A DNA stretch of 37,641 nt. Source: a virus. How positions within the stretch are numbered: the first letter of the stretch is position 1; every line of letters starts with the position of its first letter. Location: positions 1-37,641 of IMG/VR virus record IMGVR_UViG_3300042542_004418; one strand, written 5' to 3'. A program made the translations under genes and the position numbers. Below are positions 1-8,932 of the stretch, in pieces. The notes beneath the pieces are model-generated. The model was not told where the DNA came from, ran no database searches, and saw only the letters and a program-made list of their open reading frames with translations.

Positions 1-3
1 TTC

Positions 4-12
4 TGCTATACT
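4..12 (+). promoter_or_regulatory. Extended -10 promoter
   Basis: TGC followed by TATACT matches an extended -10 box of a sigma70/SigA-type promoter. Transcription would begin near base 19, giving a leader of about 14 bases that contains the AAAGGA ribosome-binding site of the Cas4-like gene at 33. The -35 region lies outside the window. Confidence 0.5.
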
Positions 13-32
13 TATACAAACAAAGGAATATA

Positions 33-854
33 ATGACAAGCAATTTATTAAAACAAGTTATGATAAAAAAGCCAGAATTGGCAAAGCAAGAGCCATTTTT
101 AAATGCACGAGATTTAATTGAAAAAATAGAATCTGGGTATACTGTAAATAATTTACCAAAACATACTCAGAAAAAAACATTTGCTCCATCTACTATTGCA
201 TATAATCATGGAGAATGTCCAAGATATTGGTATTTGGCTTTTAATGGTGTTGAGTTTGAAGACAATTCAGATTCAAAAGGTGTTGCTAATAGAACAAACG
301 GAAGTCACTCTCATTCAAGAATTCAAGAGGCAATGATGAATTCTGGCACTGTTCATATCTTTAAAGATGAAAATAATCAACCCACAACTGAATTTAAAAT
401 TATGAATCAAGACCCATCGATATATGGGTACGGAGACGTAATGATTAAATGGAATGGAGAAGATATCCTTGGAGAAATTAAAACAGTTCCTCACGATGGT
501 TTTGAATATAGAAAAAATACTGGTAAGGCAAAGAAAGCGCATTTAATTCAACTATTAATATATATGAAAGTTTTAGGAAAAAAGAAGGCAGTTTTAATTT
601 ATGAAAATAAGAATAATCATGAATTATTAATCATTCCAGTTGAAGTAAATGATGTTTATAGAAAATGGGTAGAAGATGCATTTGAATGGATGCGTACAGT
701 AAAGCAGGCGTGGAAAGATAAAACTATTCCACAAAAAAATTACAGATCAAATTCAAAGATTTGTAAAAACTGTCCAATTCAAAAAGCATGCAGTAATGCC
801 GAGGTGGGTACCATAAAGATACCGTCTCTGGAGGAATTGAGTGAAACCATGTAG
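33..854 (+). CDS. Cas4/RecB-like PD-(D/E)XK nuclease
   Basis: Probable Fe-S exonuclease of the Cas4-like PD-(D/E)XK superfamily, 273 aa. The nuclease core is visible as D135 in GYGDV, E148 and K150 in GEIK, and Q173 in the downstream helix. A cysteine at 62 (GECPR) and a C-terminal cluster C244, C247, C253 form the four-cysteine pattern that binds 4Fe-4S in this family. It is followed by a zinc protein and a RuvC-like resolvase just before the terminase genes, so a role in processing replicated or recombining phage DNA is likely. No cas1, cas2 or repeat array is nearby, so a CRISPR adaptation role is not indicated. The ATG has AAAGGA upstream. Confidence 0.85.
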   Translation: MTSNLLKQVMIKKPELAKQEPFLNARDLIEKIESGYTVNNLPKHTQKKTFAPSTIAYNHGECPRYWYLAFNGVEFEDNSDSKGVANRTNGSHSHSRIQEAMMNSGTVHIFKDENNQPTTEFKIMNQDPSIYGYGDVMIKWNGEDILGEIKTVPHDGFEYRKNTGKAKKAHLIQLLIYMKVLGKKKAVLIYENKNNHELLIIPVEVNDVYRKWVEDAFEWMRTVKQAWKDKTIPQKNYRSNSKICKNCPIQKACSNAEVGTIKIPSLEELSETM

Positions 855-1119
855 TTGGTGTGACAATAGATTTAAACCTAATGTTTCTTATCAAATATAT
901 TGTAGCGCTCATTGCAGATCTGAGGCAACTAAAGAAAAAATTGTTCTTAGATATGAAATGGCAAAGCGCAAAAAAAGAAAAAGCAAAAATAGAAAATGTG
1001 CAGCAGGTTGTGGTACAACTTTATCAATTTATAACGATGATCAAATTTGTTATGATTGCTCAATCAATCCAAAAGAAGTAAACAAAGTTTTAAAAAAAAT
1101 TAAAGGAATGTCTAAGTGA
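841..1119 (+). CDS. Small Cys-rich zinc-finger protein
   Basis: Basic 92-aa protein with a GTG start overlapping the end of the Cas4-like gene. The N-terminus has C4-x2-C7 and, after a short spacer, C21-x3-C25, a treble-clef type zinc site common in small phage proteins. A lysine/arginine-rich stretch (about 41-52) follows, then a second set of cysteines (C53, C57, C69, C72). Likely nucleic-acid binding; specific function unknown. No in-frame ATG exists before the zinc site, so GTG is the only start that keeps it intact. The gene is translationally coupled on both sides. Confidence 0.75.
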   Translation: MKPCSWCDNRFKPNVSYQIYCSAHCRSEATKEKIVLRYEMAKRKKRKSKNRKCAAGCGTTLSIYNDDQICYDCSINPKEVNKVLKKIKGMSK

Positions 1120-1691
1120 TTGTAAAAATATTAAAAGGATTATCGCCAAAAACTATTTGTTCAATAGACGCTAGCACCAATAGTTTGGCTTTTGCTATTT
1201 TTACAGATAAAAAATTAATGGTTAATGGAAAAATTAAATTTGATGGAAATACAATATATCAAAAAGTAGGTGATGCTTATGCAAAAACACGAGCATTATT
1301 TAACATGTATAGTATTGATGGTGTAGTCATTGAGCATACAATATTTATTAATAGTCCAAAAACTGCTGCAGACTTAGCGCTAGTTCAAGGAGCAATTCTT
1401 TCAGCATTATGGGAAAGCGGGGTATCTGAAATAGGATCCGTGTCACCCATAACGTGGCAATCATATATTGGAAATAAAAAGCCAACAAAAGAAGATCGTA
1501 TAGCGTTAAAGGCTCAACATCCAGATAAATCCGATTCTTGGCTAAAAAATTATGAACGTAGTCTACGTAAAGAAAAAACTATAAGGTTTGTTAATATTAA
1601 TTATGACAGAGAGATATCAGATAATGATGTTGCAGACGCTGTAGCAATAGGTCATTGGGCACTAGATAACTGGGGAAAGTTGACAAAATAA
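1116..1691 (+). CDS. RuvC-like Holliday junction resolvase
   Basis: RNase H-fold endonuclease of the RuvC family, 191 aa, which would cut Holliday junctions or branched replication DNA before packaging. The acidic residues are in the expected order: D18 in SIDAST at the end of the first strand, E73 in VVIEH, and D171/D174 in the C-terminal DNDVADA motif. The GTG start overlaps the previous stop in a GTGA arrangement, implying translational coupling. The position just before packaging genes is common for phage resolvases. Family confident; exact substrate inferred. Confidence 0.85.
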   Translation: MIVKILKGLSPKTICSIDASTNSLAFAIFTDKKLMVNGKIKFDGNTIYQKVGDAYAKTRALFNMYSIDGVVIEHTIFINSPKTAADLALVQGAILSALWESGVSEIGSVSPITWQSYIGNKKPTKEDRIALKAQHPDKSDSWLKNYERSLRKEKTIRFVNINYDREISDNDVADAVAIGHWALDNWGKLTK

Positions 1692-1850
1692 ATGATGGCT
1701 GGTAAACTATATACAAGCGAGGCTTGGCTCCGTAAAAGGTTTGTTATGGATAAAAAGTCTCCACAAGATATTGCTAAGGAGTGTGGAACTAGTGTTGAAA
1801 CTATTTACGTATACCTGGCAAAATTTGGATTAAGGAAGTCAAAAAGATGA
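1692..1850 (+). CDS. Small helix-turn-helix protein
   Basis: A 52-aa ORF starting directly after the resolvase stop with two consecutive ATG codons. The middle reads KKSPQDIAKECGTSVETIYV, a typical helix-turn-helix of the kind used to bind DNA, and the tail is basic. It ends in an ATGA overlap with the next gene, which supports its being translated. It may be a small regulator, or a DNA-binding partner of the neighbouring recombination and packaging proteins. Function not established. Confidence 0.7.
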   Translation: MMAGKLYTSEAWLRKRFVMDKKSPQDIAKECGTSVETIYVYLAKFGLRKSKR

Positions 1851-2182
1851 GACCAGTTCCAGTATATAAAGATATGAATCGCTTTGAGTATGATGATTTA
1901 TATATGCATTCATTATCTGCTCCATCTGGCAATGCAATATTAATGAACTGTATGGGGATTGCACAAATGTTAATTGAAAAAAATATTTCATATGGAGATT
2001 CCGCATTAGATCCAGTAAGAATTTTTAGTAAGGCTAATCCAATAGAGCAGTTACACGTAAGGATAGATGACAAGTTAAGTCGTCTAATGAAAGGAACTGA
2101 ACATGTTGGAGATAACGATATTGATGATTTAATTGGATATTTAATTTTATTAAAGGTAGCAAAAGAAAAAAATGACAACTGA
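1847..2182 (+). CDS. Nmad1-like (DUF1599-type) protein
   Basis: 111-aa protein resembling the nucleotide modification associated domain 1 (DUF1599) family found in phages. The recognisable part is KNISYGDSALDPVRIFSK, then a helix with RIDDKLSRL and a C-terminal DNDIDDLIGYLILLK; the paired acidic residues fit an all-alpha MazG-like metal site. Members are thought to act on nucleotides, but the reaction is not known from sequence. The ATG overlaps the previous TGA. The match is by motif recall, so the name is tentative while the reading frame is secure. Confidence 0.65.
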   Translation: MRPVPVYKDMNRFEYDDLYMHSLSAPSGNAILMNCMGIAQMLIEKNISYGDSALDPVRIFSKANPIEQLHVRIDDKLSRLMKGTEHVGDNDIDDLIGYLILLKVAKEKNDN

Positions 2183-2708
2183 AACAGATATTGTAGAACA
2201 TTTAGATGAAGTCAATAAAGTTGTTGAGCATTATTTAAAAGGTAATGATGCAACTAAAATCTCTAAAGATTTATCAATTCCAAGGACTCGTGTTGTTGCA
2301 TTAATAAATGAATGGAAAGTCATGGCTTCTGCTAATGATGCAATTCGTGCTAGAGCAAAAGAAGCATTGGCATCAATGGATGCACATTATGGAAAGTTAA
2401 TTTCTAAAGCATATGAGGTAATTGACGAAGCAACATTAAACAATAATCTTAGTGCAAAAACTCAAGGAATTAAATTAGTTGTTGATATTGAAAAGGCTAG
2501 AATTGAAATGTTACAAAAGGCTGGATTGTTAGAAAATAAAGAACTTGCTGAAGAAATGGTAGAAATAGAAAAACGTCAAGAAGTTTTAATGGAAATACTA
2601 AAAGATATTGCAAGTGAGCATCCAGAAGTAAGAGATAAAATTATGAAAAGATTATCTGATATTGCCAAGGAAAATGAGGTAATAACTATTGTCCACGATG
2701 TTCAATGA
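2172..2708 (+). CDS. Probable small terminase subunit
   Basis: 178-aa, helix-rich protein immediately upstream of and overlapping the large terminase gene. Residues about 20-50 look like a helix-turn-helix (NDATKISKDLSIPRTRVVAL); the rest is charged helix, including a coiled-coil-like stretch around 105-150. Small terminases combine an N-terminal DNA-binding helix bundle with oligomerising helices and recognise the packaging site. The assignment rests on position and architecture, not on a strong family motif. Confidence 0.65.
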   Translation: MTTETDIVEHLDEVNKVVEHYLKGNDATKISKDLSIPRTRVVALINEWKVMASANDAIRARAKEALASMDAHYGKLISKAYEVIDEATLNNNLSAKTQGIKLVVDIEKARIEMLQKAGLLENKELAEEMVEIEKRQEVLMEILKDIASEHPEVRDKIMKRLSDIAKENEVITIVHDVQ

Positions 2709-4470
2709 TTTTCTTGAAGCATTACAGGATAATCCTTTTGAAGAAAATCCTGTAGATACAAAAACATTTGTTGAATCAGCAGACTATTTAGGTCAGCCTG
2801 GCTTGTCAGAAATACAGTATGACATTGTTGAGGCTATGAGCCAGGTATATAAAAAAGAAGATTTACAAAGATTAATGGGAGAACAAGAAGGAGCAAGATA
2901 TTATGAAAAATACACGAAAAACGAAATCATCTTACAGTTGGGCAAAGGCTCTGGTAAAGATTTCACCTCTACTGTTGCTTGTGCTTATATTGTATATAAG
3001 TTATTATGTCTCAAAGACCCTGCAAGATATTTCGGAAAACCAAGTGGAGATGCAATAGATTTAATTAACGTTGCTATTAACGCACAACAAGCAAAAAATG
3101 TTTTCTTTAAAGGATTTAAAACTAAAATCGAAAAATCCCCTTGGTTTGCTGGTAAGTATAATGCAAAAGTAGATTCTATTGAGTTTGATAAATCTATTAC
3201 TGTTTACTCAGGACATTCAGAAAGAGAGTCTCATGAGGGTTTAAATATTATGTTGGCAGTATTAGATGAGATATCTGGTTTTGCAACAGAAGTAGGTACT
3301 GGAAATGATCAAGGAAAAACTGCAGATAATATTTATAAAGCATTTCGTGGAACAGTTGATTCTCGTTTTCCAGATTTAGGTAAAGTTGTTTTATTGTCAT
3401 TTCCACGTTTTCCAGGAGATTTTATTTCACAACACTATGAAGATGTTATTGCTGATAAAGAAGTTATATCTAAAAAACATACCTTTGTTATCAATCCTCT
3501 ATTAGATAGTGAAGACAAAGATAATCAATTTAGTATTGAGTGGGATGAAGACCATATTAAATCTTATAAATATCCAGGAGTGTTTGCTTTAAAACGTTGT
3601 ACTTGGGATGTAAATCCTACTAGAAAAATTGATGATTTTAAGGTTGCTTTTATGAATGATCTTGGCGATGCAATGATGCGATTTGCTTGTGTTCCAACCT
3701 TTTCTTCTGACGCCTTTTTTAAACAATCAGAAAAAGTTAGATCATGCATGACATTAAGAAATCCAATAGATCAATTTAAAAGATTTGATGAATCATTTAA
3801 ACCAGATCCAGAAAAAATTTATTTTGTTCACGCAGACTTGGCTCAAAAACATGACAAATGTGCAGTTGCTATTGCTCATGTTGATAAGTGGGTAAATGTA
3901 CAAGTAATTAAAGATTATGAGCAAATATCTCCAGTTGTTGTTGTAGACGCAGTTGCTTGGTGGGAACCAAAAGTAGAAGGTCCAGTAAACCTATCTGAAG
4001 TAAAACAATGGATTCAAAATTTAAGAAGAGTTGGTTTTAATATAGGTTTAGTTTCTTTTGATAGATGGCAATCATTTGATATTCAAAATGAGTTGCAGGC
4101 TGTTGGAATAAAAACAGAAACAGTTTCAGTAGCAAAAAAACATTATGAAGATATGGCTATGCTTGTCTATGAAGAGAGGCTAGCAATGCCAGCGGTAGAG
4201 TTATTGTTTGAAGAATTAACAGAATTAAAAATTATGAAAAATGATAGAGTTGACCATCCACGAAAAAAATCTAAAGACTTAGCAGATGCCGTGTGTGGTG
4301 CAGTTTTTGGGGCAATATCACATACTCCAAAAGACAAAAACCTTGAAGTTGAGGTTCATACCTTTAGAGATAGACCTAAAGATTTTGACAAACTTCCTGA
4401 CAACGTGATACAATATAAACCTATCCCAGATGATGTAAAAGATTATCTAGATAGATTTAATCTAATATAA
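2689..4470 (+). CDS. terL: Large terminase subunit (packaging ATPase-nuclease)
   Basis: 593-aa motor that cuts concatemeric DNA and pumps it into proheads. The ATPase domain shows a Walker A loop GKGSGKD (85-91), Walker B ending D193-E194 (MLAVLDE), and a coupling motif LLSFPR near 235. The C-terminal RNase H-like nuclease has D383 (HADLAQ), D458 (SFDRW) and D530/D533 (KDLADAV). Start: TTG at 2689 lies 9 bases after GAGG; ATG at 2698 is an alternative with poorer spacing. Both overlap the small subunit gene. No portal gene follows, which is unusual. Confidence 0.95.
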   Translation: MSTMFNDFLEALQDNPFEENPVDTKTFVESADYLGQPGLSEIQYDIVEAMSQVYKKEDLQRLMGEQEGARYYEKYTKNEIILQLGKGSGKDFTSTVACAYIVYKLLCLKDPARYFGKPSGDAIDLINVAINAQQAKNVFFKGFKTKIEKSPWFAGKYNAKVDSIEFDKSITVYSGHSERESHEGLNIMLAVLDEISGFATEVGTGNDQGKTADNIYKAFRGTVDSRFPDLGKVVLLSFPRFPGDFISQHYEDVIADKEVISKKHTFVINPLLDSEDKDNQFSIEWDEDHIKSYKYPGVFALKRCTWDVNPTRKIDDFKVAFMNDLGDAMMRFACVPTFSSDAFFKQSEKVRSCMTLRNPIDQFKRFDESFKPDPEKIYFVHADLAQKHDKCAVAIAHVDKWVNVQVIKDYEQISPVVVVDAVAWWEPKVEGPVNLSEVKQWIQNLRRVGFNIGLVSFDRWQSFDIQNELQAVGIKTETVSVAKKHYEDMAMLVYEERLAMPAVELLFEELTELKIMKNDRVDHPRKKSKDLADAVCGAVFGAISHTPKDKNLEVEVHTFRDRPKDFDKLPDNVIQYKPIPDDVKDYLDRFNLI

Positions 4471-4487
4471 AAGAAAATAGGAGAAAA

Positions 4488-6107
4488 ATGAATTCATTAA
4501 AGAAAATCGCACTTGTTACCGCTGCAGCGATGGCAAGCACATTCTTTGTTGCAATTCCACAGGCTTCTGCAGCAATTAGTGGCGGATACGAACTATCTGC
4601 TTCTCTTGCTAATGGTGCTCGTGGTGTAACAGTATTATCATCTGATGCTGACAAAGCAGAGGCTGGTGTTAATTCAGTTATTGCATTAACAACATCTGAT
4701 ACTCTTGCTTCAACAGCAGATGATTATGTATCGTTAGAGATTGCTGGACCTGCTATCTTTGGTGCTTATACAGCAGCAAGTAGCAATGCAGCAACACTAG
4801 CACTTACCAATCTTGGTAAGACATTTACATTTACCGCAGCAACATCAACTGCAGTAAATTTACCTTCACCAGTATTGGTTAACGTTACTGGAGCAGGTAC
4901 AGTTACAATTACGCAAAAGAAAAAGGTTGGATCAACCATTTCTGTAATTGATATCAAAACAATTTATGCAGGAACAACTGCTAAGACAGATATTTTTTCT
5001 GTAGCAGACTCTTTGGGTCGTGTACAAGATGACGCAACTCAAGGAACTTTAACATCATCAGCAGATGTTGCTAACTCAACAACTGTTGTTAATGGTGGCA
5101 CAGGATATGTAAATGTTTTGGCACGAGATGGTTGGGCACAAACTATGGCAACAAACGGCGTATTGCAAGCAAATGCAACTAACGGCGCAATTGTTGCATG
5201 GGATGCAGCCCCATCAGTTCAGGCTTCATTTGCTGTAAAGACAGGAACTGGTGGAGTTCTTCAAATTAAGCAGGGTACTGCTAATGAAAACAAGCCAGTA
5301 ACTACAACCATTACAGTTTCATATAATGGAGTTACTTTTGCTACAAAGACAATTACTTTCACAGGTCGTGCAGCATCAATTGCCGTAACAGGTGTTGACA
5401 TTGCACAAGCAGGTGGAGCACGTACAGGAACCTATGACTTTGTTGTTAAAGATTCTGCTGGTAATCAGTTATCTGGAATTACTCCAACTGCTGATACAAC
5501 CAAGTACACATCACAAGTTACAGCAGTTTCAGTTGGTGGAGCATCTTCATCTACTGCAGTTGCAACTGGTGGCTGGACATGTGCTTCAACTTCAGGATCT
5601 GCAACTGTACGTTTACAATACACACACACAGATGCAACAGTAATCTACTCAAATGATTTTGTTGCAGCATGTGCTAGTGGTGTAAATAAGTACACAGCAA
5701 CCCTTGACAAGAAAGAATATAAAGCAGGAGAAATTGCAACCCTAACAATTTCAGCAACAGATGTAAATGGTGCTAAGGTTCACGGTGGAGCAACTCTCGG
5801 TGCTGGCGTAGCAATTTCAGGTGGTCAATTAACACCAGTTACTGCACCAACATCTTCAGATGTATTTGATACAGCAGGAACAAGAGCAATTAAGTTTACT
5901 GTTGGAAATACAACTGGTTCCTTTAACATGATCGTAGATCTTCCAGCATACGTATCGACAGATTCTGCAAAGACTGTTGCATACTCAATTGTTGATGCAT
6001 CTGGATCTGTTACAAATGCTGAAATTTTAAAGTCAATCGTTGCACTTATTGCAACAATTAACAAACAAATTGCAGCATTACAGAAGTTAATTCTTTCAAG
6101 AAGATAA
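4488..6107 (+). CDS. Secreted S-layer-like surface protein
   Basis: 539-aa exported protein with a clear signal peptide (KK, hydrophobic core, cleavage after ASA at residue 28). The mature part is rich in T, S, A, G and V and looks like serial Ig-like beta-sandwich domains, followed by a C-terminal amphipathic helix (SIVALIATINKQIAALQ) ending in basic residues. This architecture resembles abundant surface proteins of freshwater low-GC actinobacteria, by recall. Base composition is visibly more GC-rich and more uniform in codon choice than in flanking phage genes. AGGAG precedes the ATG, and a strong terminator follows. Function unknown: receptor masking, envelope coating or a virion decoration are all possible. 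Confidence 0.75.
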   Translation: MNSLKKIALVTAAAMASTFFVAIPQASAAISGGYELSASLANGARGVTVLSSDADKAEAGVNSVIALTTSDTLASTADDYVSLEIAGPAIFGAYTAASSNAATLALTNLGKTFTFTAATSTAVNLPSPVLVNVTGAGTVTITQKKKVGSTISVIDIKTIYAGTTAKTDIFSVADSLGRVQDDATQGTLTSSADVANSTTVVNGGTGYVNVLARDGWAQTMATNGVLQANATNGAIVAWDAAPSVQASFAVKTGTGGVLQIKQGTANENKPVTTTITVSYNGVTFATKTITFTGRAASIAVTGVDIAQAGGARTGTYDFVVKDSAGNQLSGITPTADTTKYTSQVTAVSVGGASSSTAVATGGWTCASTSGSATVRLQYTHTDATVIYSNDFVAACASGVNKYTATLDKKEYKAGEIATLTISATDVNGAKVHGGATLGAGVAISGGQLTPVTAPTSSDVFDTAGTRAIKFTVGNTTGSFNMIVDLPAYVSTDSAKTVAYSIVDASGSVTNAEILKSIVALIATINKQIAALQKLILSRR

Positions 6108-6122
6108 TTTCTTTTTAAAATT

Positions 6123-6154
6123 AGAGGGTAGATTAATTTCTACCCTCTTTTTTT
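6123..6154 (+). terminator. Intrinsic terminator after the S-layer-like gene
   Basis: A perfect 10-bp stem, AGAGGGTAGA (6123-6132) against TCTACCCTCT (6139-6148), with a 6-base loop and a run of six T directly after. It sits 15 bases after the stop codon at 6107 and isolates this gene from the next, which has its own promoter. Confidence 0.92.
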
Positions 6155-6174
6155 ATTTAATAATTAAATAAAAA

Positions 6175-6183
6175 TGTTATAAT
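6175..6183 (+). promoter_or_regulatory. Extended -10 promoter of the 836-aa surface protein
   Basis: TGT followed by TATAAT. The ATG at 6193 begins 9 bases after the -10 box, so the transcript would have a leader of at most two or three bases. No purine-rich ribosome site is present between the two. Confidence 0.7.
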
Positions 6184-6192
6184 AGTCCTATA

Positions 6193-8703
6193 ATGAAGAG
6201 AGGATCATTTAAAAAACGTTTATTTTTGTCTATTTCTGGAGCCATATTGGTTACAGTTTTATCTTTATTTATATCGTCAGATAGGGTGCATGCGACAGAA
6301 GGTAGTTCTTCAGAACAGGTAATAGTAAGTCCAGCCCAACAAGCAGTTAATACAGCCCTTTCTACGGCTAATACAGAGGTCCAGGAGGCTATTACAGCCA
6401 CAAACAATGCCTTGGTAGAGGTAACACAAGCACAAACCGAATATTCCCAAGCCCAAGGTGTTACGGCAGAAGTAGCCACAAAAATATCTCTGGCTAATAC
6501 AGAAGTAAATAATGTTCAAACCGCTATTAATACTATTAGCAGTGTTGATTTATCTGTTACCCCAATAGATCAAAGTTCTCAGGTAGTTCAAGATGCAAAG
6601 GCTACAGTAACTACTGCAACTACCGCCATAAATAATATAACAACACAAATAGCAGAGGCTCAGACAGCAATATCTGAAGCCGTAGTTGCAAAAACAGAAG
6701 CGTCTACAGCACAAGCAACTGCACAAACAGAATTAACACAGGCAAACCTTGCTATTGATGCTGCTCAAACAGCAGTCAATAATTTACAAGCCACTATTGG
6801 AACAACTGTTAACGTTTTGGCTGGAGTAGACGATGCTGGTGTTCAAATGAATCTTCCATTCGGCATGCAAATGGGAGGAACTGTTTACAACAATGTGTTT
6901 GTTGGATCAAATGCAACAATAACATTTGGAAATAATGAGGGTCATGTATATTGGGATACACCAGGAGCACCTTCTATATCTATTGCTGGCTGGGACTGGA
7001 CTACTTGGAGCACAGGAACTGGAATTACATATTCAACTACTGGAACAAGCCTAGATGTTGCTTGGGACTTAAGGCCTTTCCCGCAACAAGATGCTTCTAC
7101 ACAAATGGTTCAAATTAGATTTAATGCTGATGTTAATCCAAATGACGGTGCATGGATGGCAAACGTAACCGCAGTTGGACCAATACCAGGCGGAGCAAGA
7201 TTTAATTATAGAGAAACAACAAATGGCGCTATTACACCAATTACAGATACAAATTCTGGTACTGGATTTGCTGGACAAATAAGTCAAGGCTCCGCATTTA
7301 CTCCATATGTAGATCCAAATACTTCAACAATTCAGGCAGCAGTAGACTCAGCAAATGCAACAATTACTCAACTAAATCAAAGCCTTTCTCCAGTTGTTGC
7401 ACAAAATACAACAAACACTTCTAATATAAATGCAATCAACACAACATCTTTAACCAATACCGTAAACTCAGCGGTATCAACAAAGACTTCTTTGCAATCA
7501 ACATTAAACACTAAAGCAGGTCAATTAACATCTGCCATCAATAATAACATTCCTACTCCCGCTCCAGTACTTGCGGAACCAATTATTGCTGGTACTACTG
7601 TAACAATTACACCTGAGTTACCAGCAGGATACACAGCAAACACTTGGTTTTATCAAGTAGTAACAGATGATCCAGATGCAGAAAACCCATATGAAGGTGG
7701 AACATATAATACAGATGGTGCGCCAGAGTCTATTCAATTAACTGGTTTGACAGAGGGTGCTACTTATACTATTAGAGTTGCTAACTGGTCTGGACCTGTA
7801 AGTCAATATACTGAGACTGTTATTTCTATACCCGCACAACAAAGTTCAAATATAACTACTGGTGGAGGTTCTGCTCCTTCTTATGACCCTGTTGATAACA
7901 ACGAACAAACTCAACCAGACGAGACCACTCCAGATGAAGGGGATAGTACAGAGCCAGAGCCATCTCCTGATGAGAATAATGAATCTTCTGAAGGTGATGA
8001 ATCTCAAGATACGGATACACCTGAATCTGATGACTCTTCATCCAACGACGAACAAGATAATACTCCTGAAGAAAATGAGGGTACTGATGAAGAAGAGTCA
8101 CAAGATAATGATACCCTATCAGTAGAAGAAATACAGGAAGCAGTTAGCGAATTAATTGAAGATGGAAATATAACTGCTGCAGATGCTGAAGCAGTTCTTG
8201 ATGCGCTATCTGCAGATGGAGAAATTACTACTAATGAAGTAGTTAATTTATCAGAAGTTTTATCTGAAGATGGTGTACTTACTTCAGCAGAAAAAGATTT
8301 AGTTGCAGATGCTTTAGTTGAGTCTACTGATGGTGCTCCAGTTGCAGCGTCAGACATAGCAGCAGCGGGACTTGAATATCGTGATCTTCCACCACAAATA
8401 CCAGTAGAAGTTAGAGAAGATGCTAATGGCAATCCTGTAGTTATTACAGCAGAGGTTGCTTCAGCGTTATTAACATTAGAATCACCTGCTGCATTAGCAG
8501 GAGCCATAATTGGATGCTTTAATCCAGATGAGGCTATTGAAGGTTTGACAGAAGAGCAAAAATGTGAAGTATTTAAGGCACTTGCAAATATAGGTGCTGA
8601 TATGTCACCACAAGAAAGGCAAGACGCCAAGGAAGTTCTTGTAGCAGCCATTTTGGTTGGACAAGTAATTCTTGGTAGTTCAATAATAAGAATAAGGGGG
8701 TAA
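6193..8703 (+). CDS. Large secreted, membrane-anchored coiled-coil surface protein
   Basis: 836 aa. Order of parts: signal peptide with cleavage after VHA at 34; long Ala/Thr/Gln-rich coiled coil about 40-210; a globular beta-rich domain about 210-372 with many Trp and Gly; a second coiled coil about 375-450; a fibronectin-III-like domain about 455-548; an acidic disordered linker about 560-640; three helical repeats with EF-hand-like cores (EDGNIT, ADGEIT, EDGVLT) about 645-710; and a C-terminal hydrophobic segment about 814-832 ending RIRG. A signal peptide plus C-terminal anchor suggests display on the infected cell rather than a virion part. Function unknown. Confidence 0.75.
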   Translation: MKRGSFKKRLFLSISGAILVTVLSLFISSDRVHATEGSSSEQVIVSPAQQAVNTALSTANTEVQEAITATNNALVEVTQAQTEYSQAQGVTAEVATKISLANTEVNNVQTAINTISSVDLSVTPIDQSSQVVQDAKATVTTATTAINNITTQIAEAQTAISEAVVAKTEASTAQATAQTELTQANLAIDAAQTAVNNLQATIGTTVNVLAGVDDAGVQMNLPFGMQMGGTVYNNVFVGSNATITFGNNEGHVYWDTPGAPSISIAGWDWTTWSTGTGITYSTTGTSLDVAWDLRPFPQQDASTQMVQIRFNADVNPNDGAWMANVTAVGPIPGGARFNYRETTNGAITPITDTNSGTGFAGQISQGSAFTPYVDPNTSTIQAAVDSANATITQLNQSLSPVVAQNTTNTSNINAINTTSLTNTVNSAVSTKTSLQSTLNTKAGQLTSAINNNIPTPAPVLAEPIIAGTTVTITPELPAGYTANTWFYQVVTDDPDAENPYEGGTYNTDGAPESIQLTGLTEGATYTIRVANWSGPVSQYTETVISIPAQQSSNITTGGGSAPSYDPVDNNEQTQPDETTPDEGDSTEPEPSPDENNESSEGDESQDTDTPESDDSSSNDEQDNTPEENEGTDEEESQDNDTLSVEEIQEAVSELIEDGNITAADAEAVLDALSADGEITTNEVVNLSEVLSEDGVLTSAEKDLVADALVESTDGAPVAASDIAAAGLEYRDLPPQIPVEVREDANGNPVVITAEVASALLTLESPAALAGAIIGCFNPDEAIEGLTEEQKCEVFKALANIGADMSPQERQDAKEVLVAAILVGQVILGSSIIRIRG

Positions 8704-8712
8704 AATAAGCAC

Positions 8713-8898
8713 ATGGCATGGATTAAGAAGAGGATAATGGCTATTTTAAGTGAAAACTTTACATTTCTTGGATTTTTCGTAGCATGGGTTGTTCTTGAAG
8801 GCAGCGCAAAAACGGTAGTCGGATATGTAACCCTAGCCTCAGTAGCCTTATGGTTTTTGACTATAGGTATTAGAGAAAAAGCAGAAAAAGAAGAATAA
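8713..8898 (+). CDS. Small two-helix membrane protein
   Basis: 61-aa protein with two hydrophobic segments (about 17-32 and 37-53) and charged ends, finishing in a lysine/glutamate tail. It lies between the surface protein and the lysis-type genes, so it could be a holin, an antiholin or an accessory envelope protein. The start is uncertain: ATG at 8713 has a purine tract 12 bases upstream, whereas ATG at 8737 has AGAGG just before it and keeps both membrane segments. Confidence 0.65.
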   Translation: MAWIKKRIMAILSENFTFLGFFVAWVVLEGSAKTVVGYVTLASVALWFLTIGIREKAEKEE

Positions 8899-8920
8899 AT
8901 AATATTTTCTTAAAATATAG

Positions 8921-8926
8921 TATAAT
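8921..8926 (+). promoter_or_regulatory. -10 box for a leaderless lipoprotein mRNA
   Basis: TATAAT followed by six bases (GGGGAT) and the ATG at 8933, so the transcript starts at or next to the start codon. No clear -35 hexamer is seen at the expected distance. Confidence 0.65.
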
Positions 8927-8932
8927 GGGGAT

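Noticed and set aside
33-854. Cas4-like protein as a sign of a CRISPR system
   Set aside because: No cas1/cas2 and no repeat-spacer array in the window. Cas4-like nucleases are common in phage replication and recombination modules.
8004-8714. Long 236-codon minus-strand frame
   Set aside because: Antisense shadow of the low-complexity C-terminal part of the surface protein; no ribosome site or promoter and a biased Ser/Ala composition.
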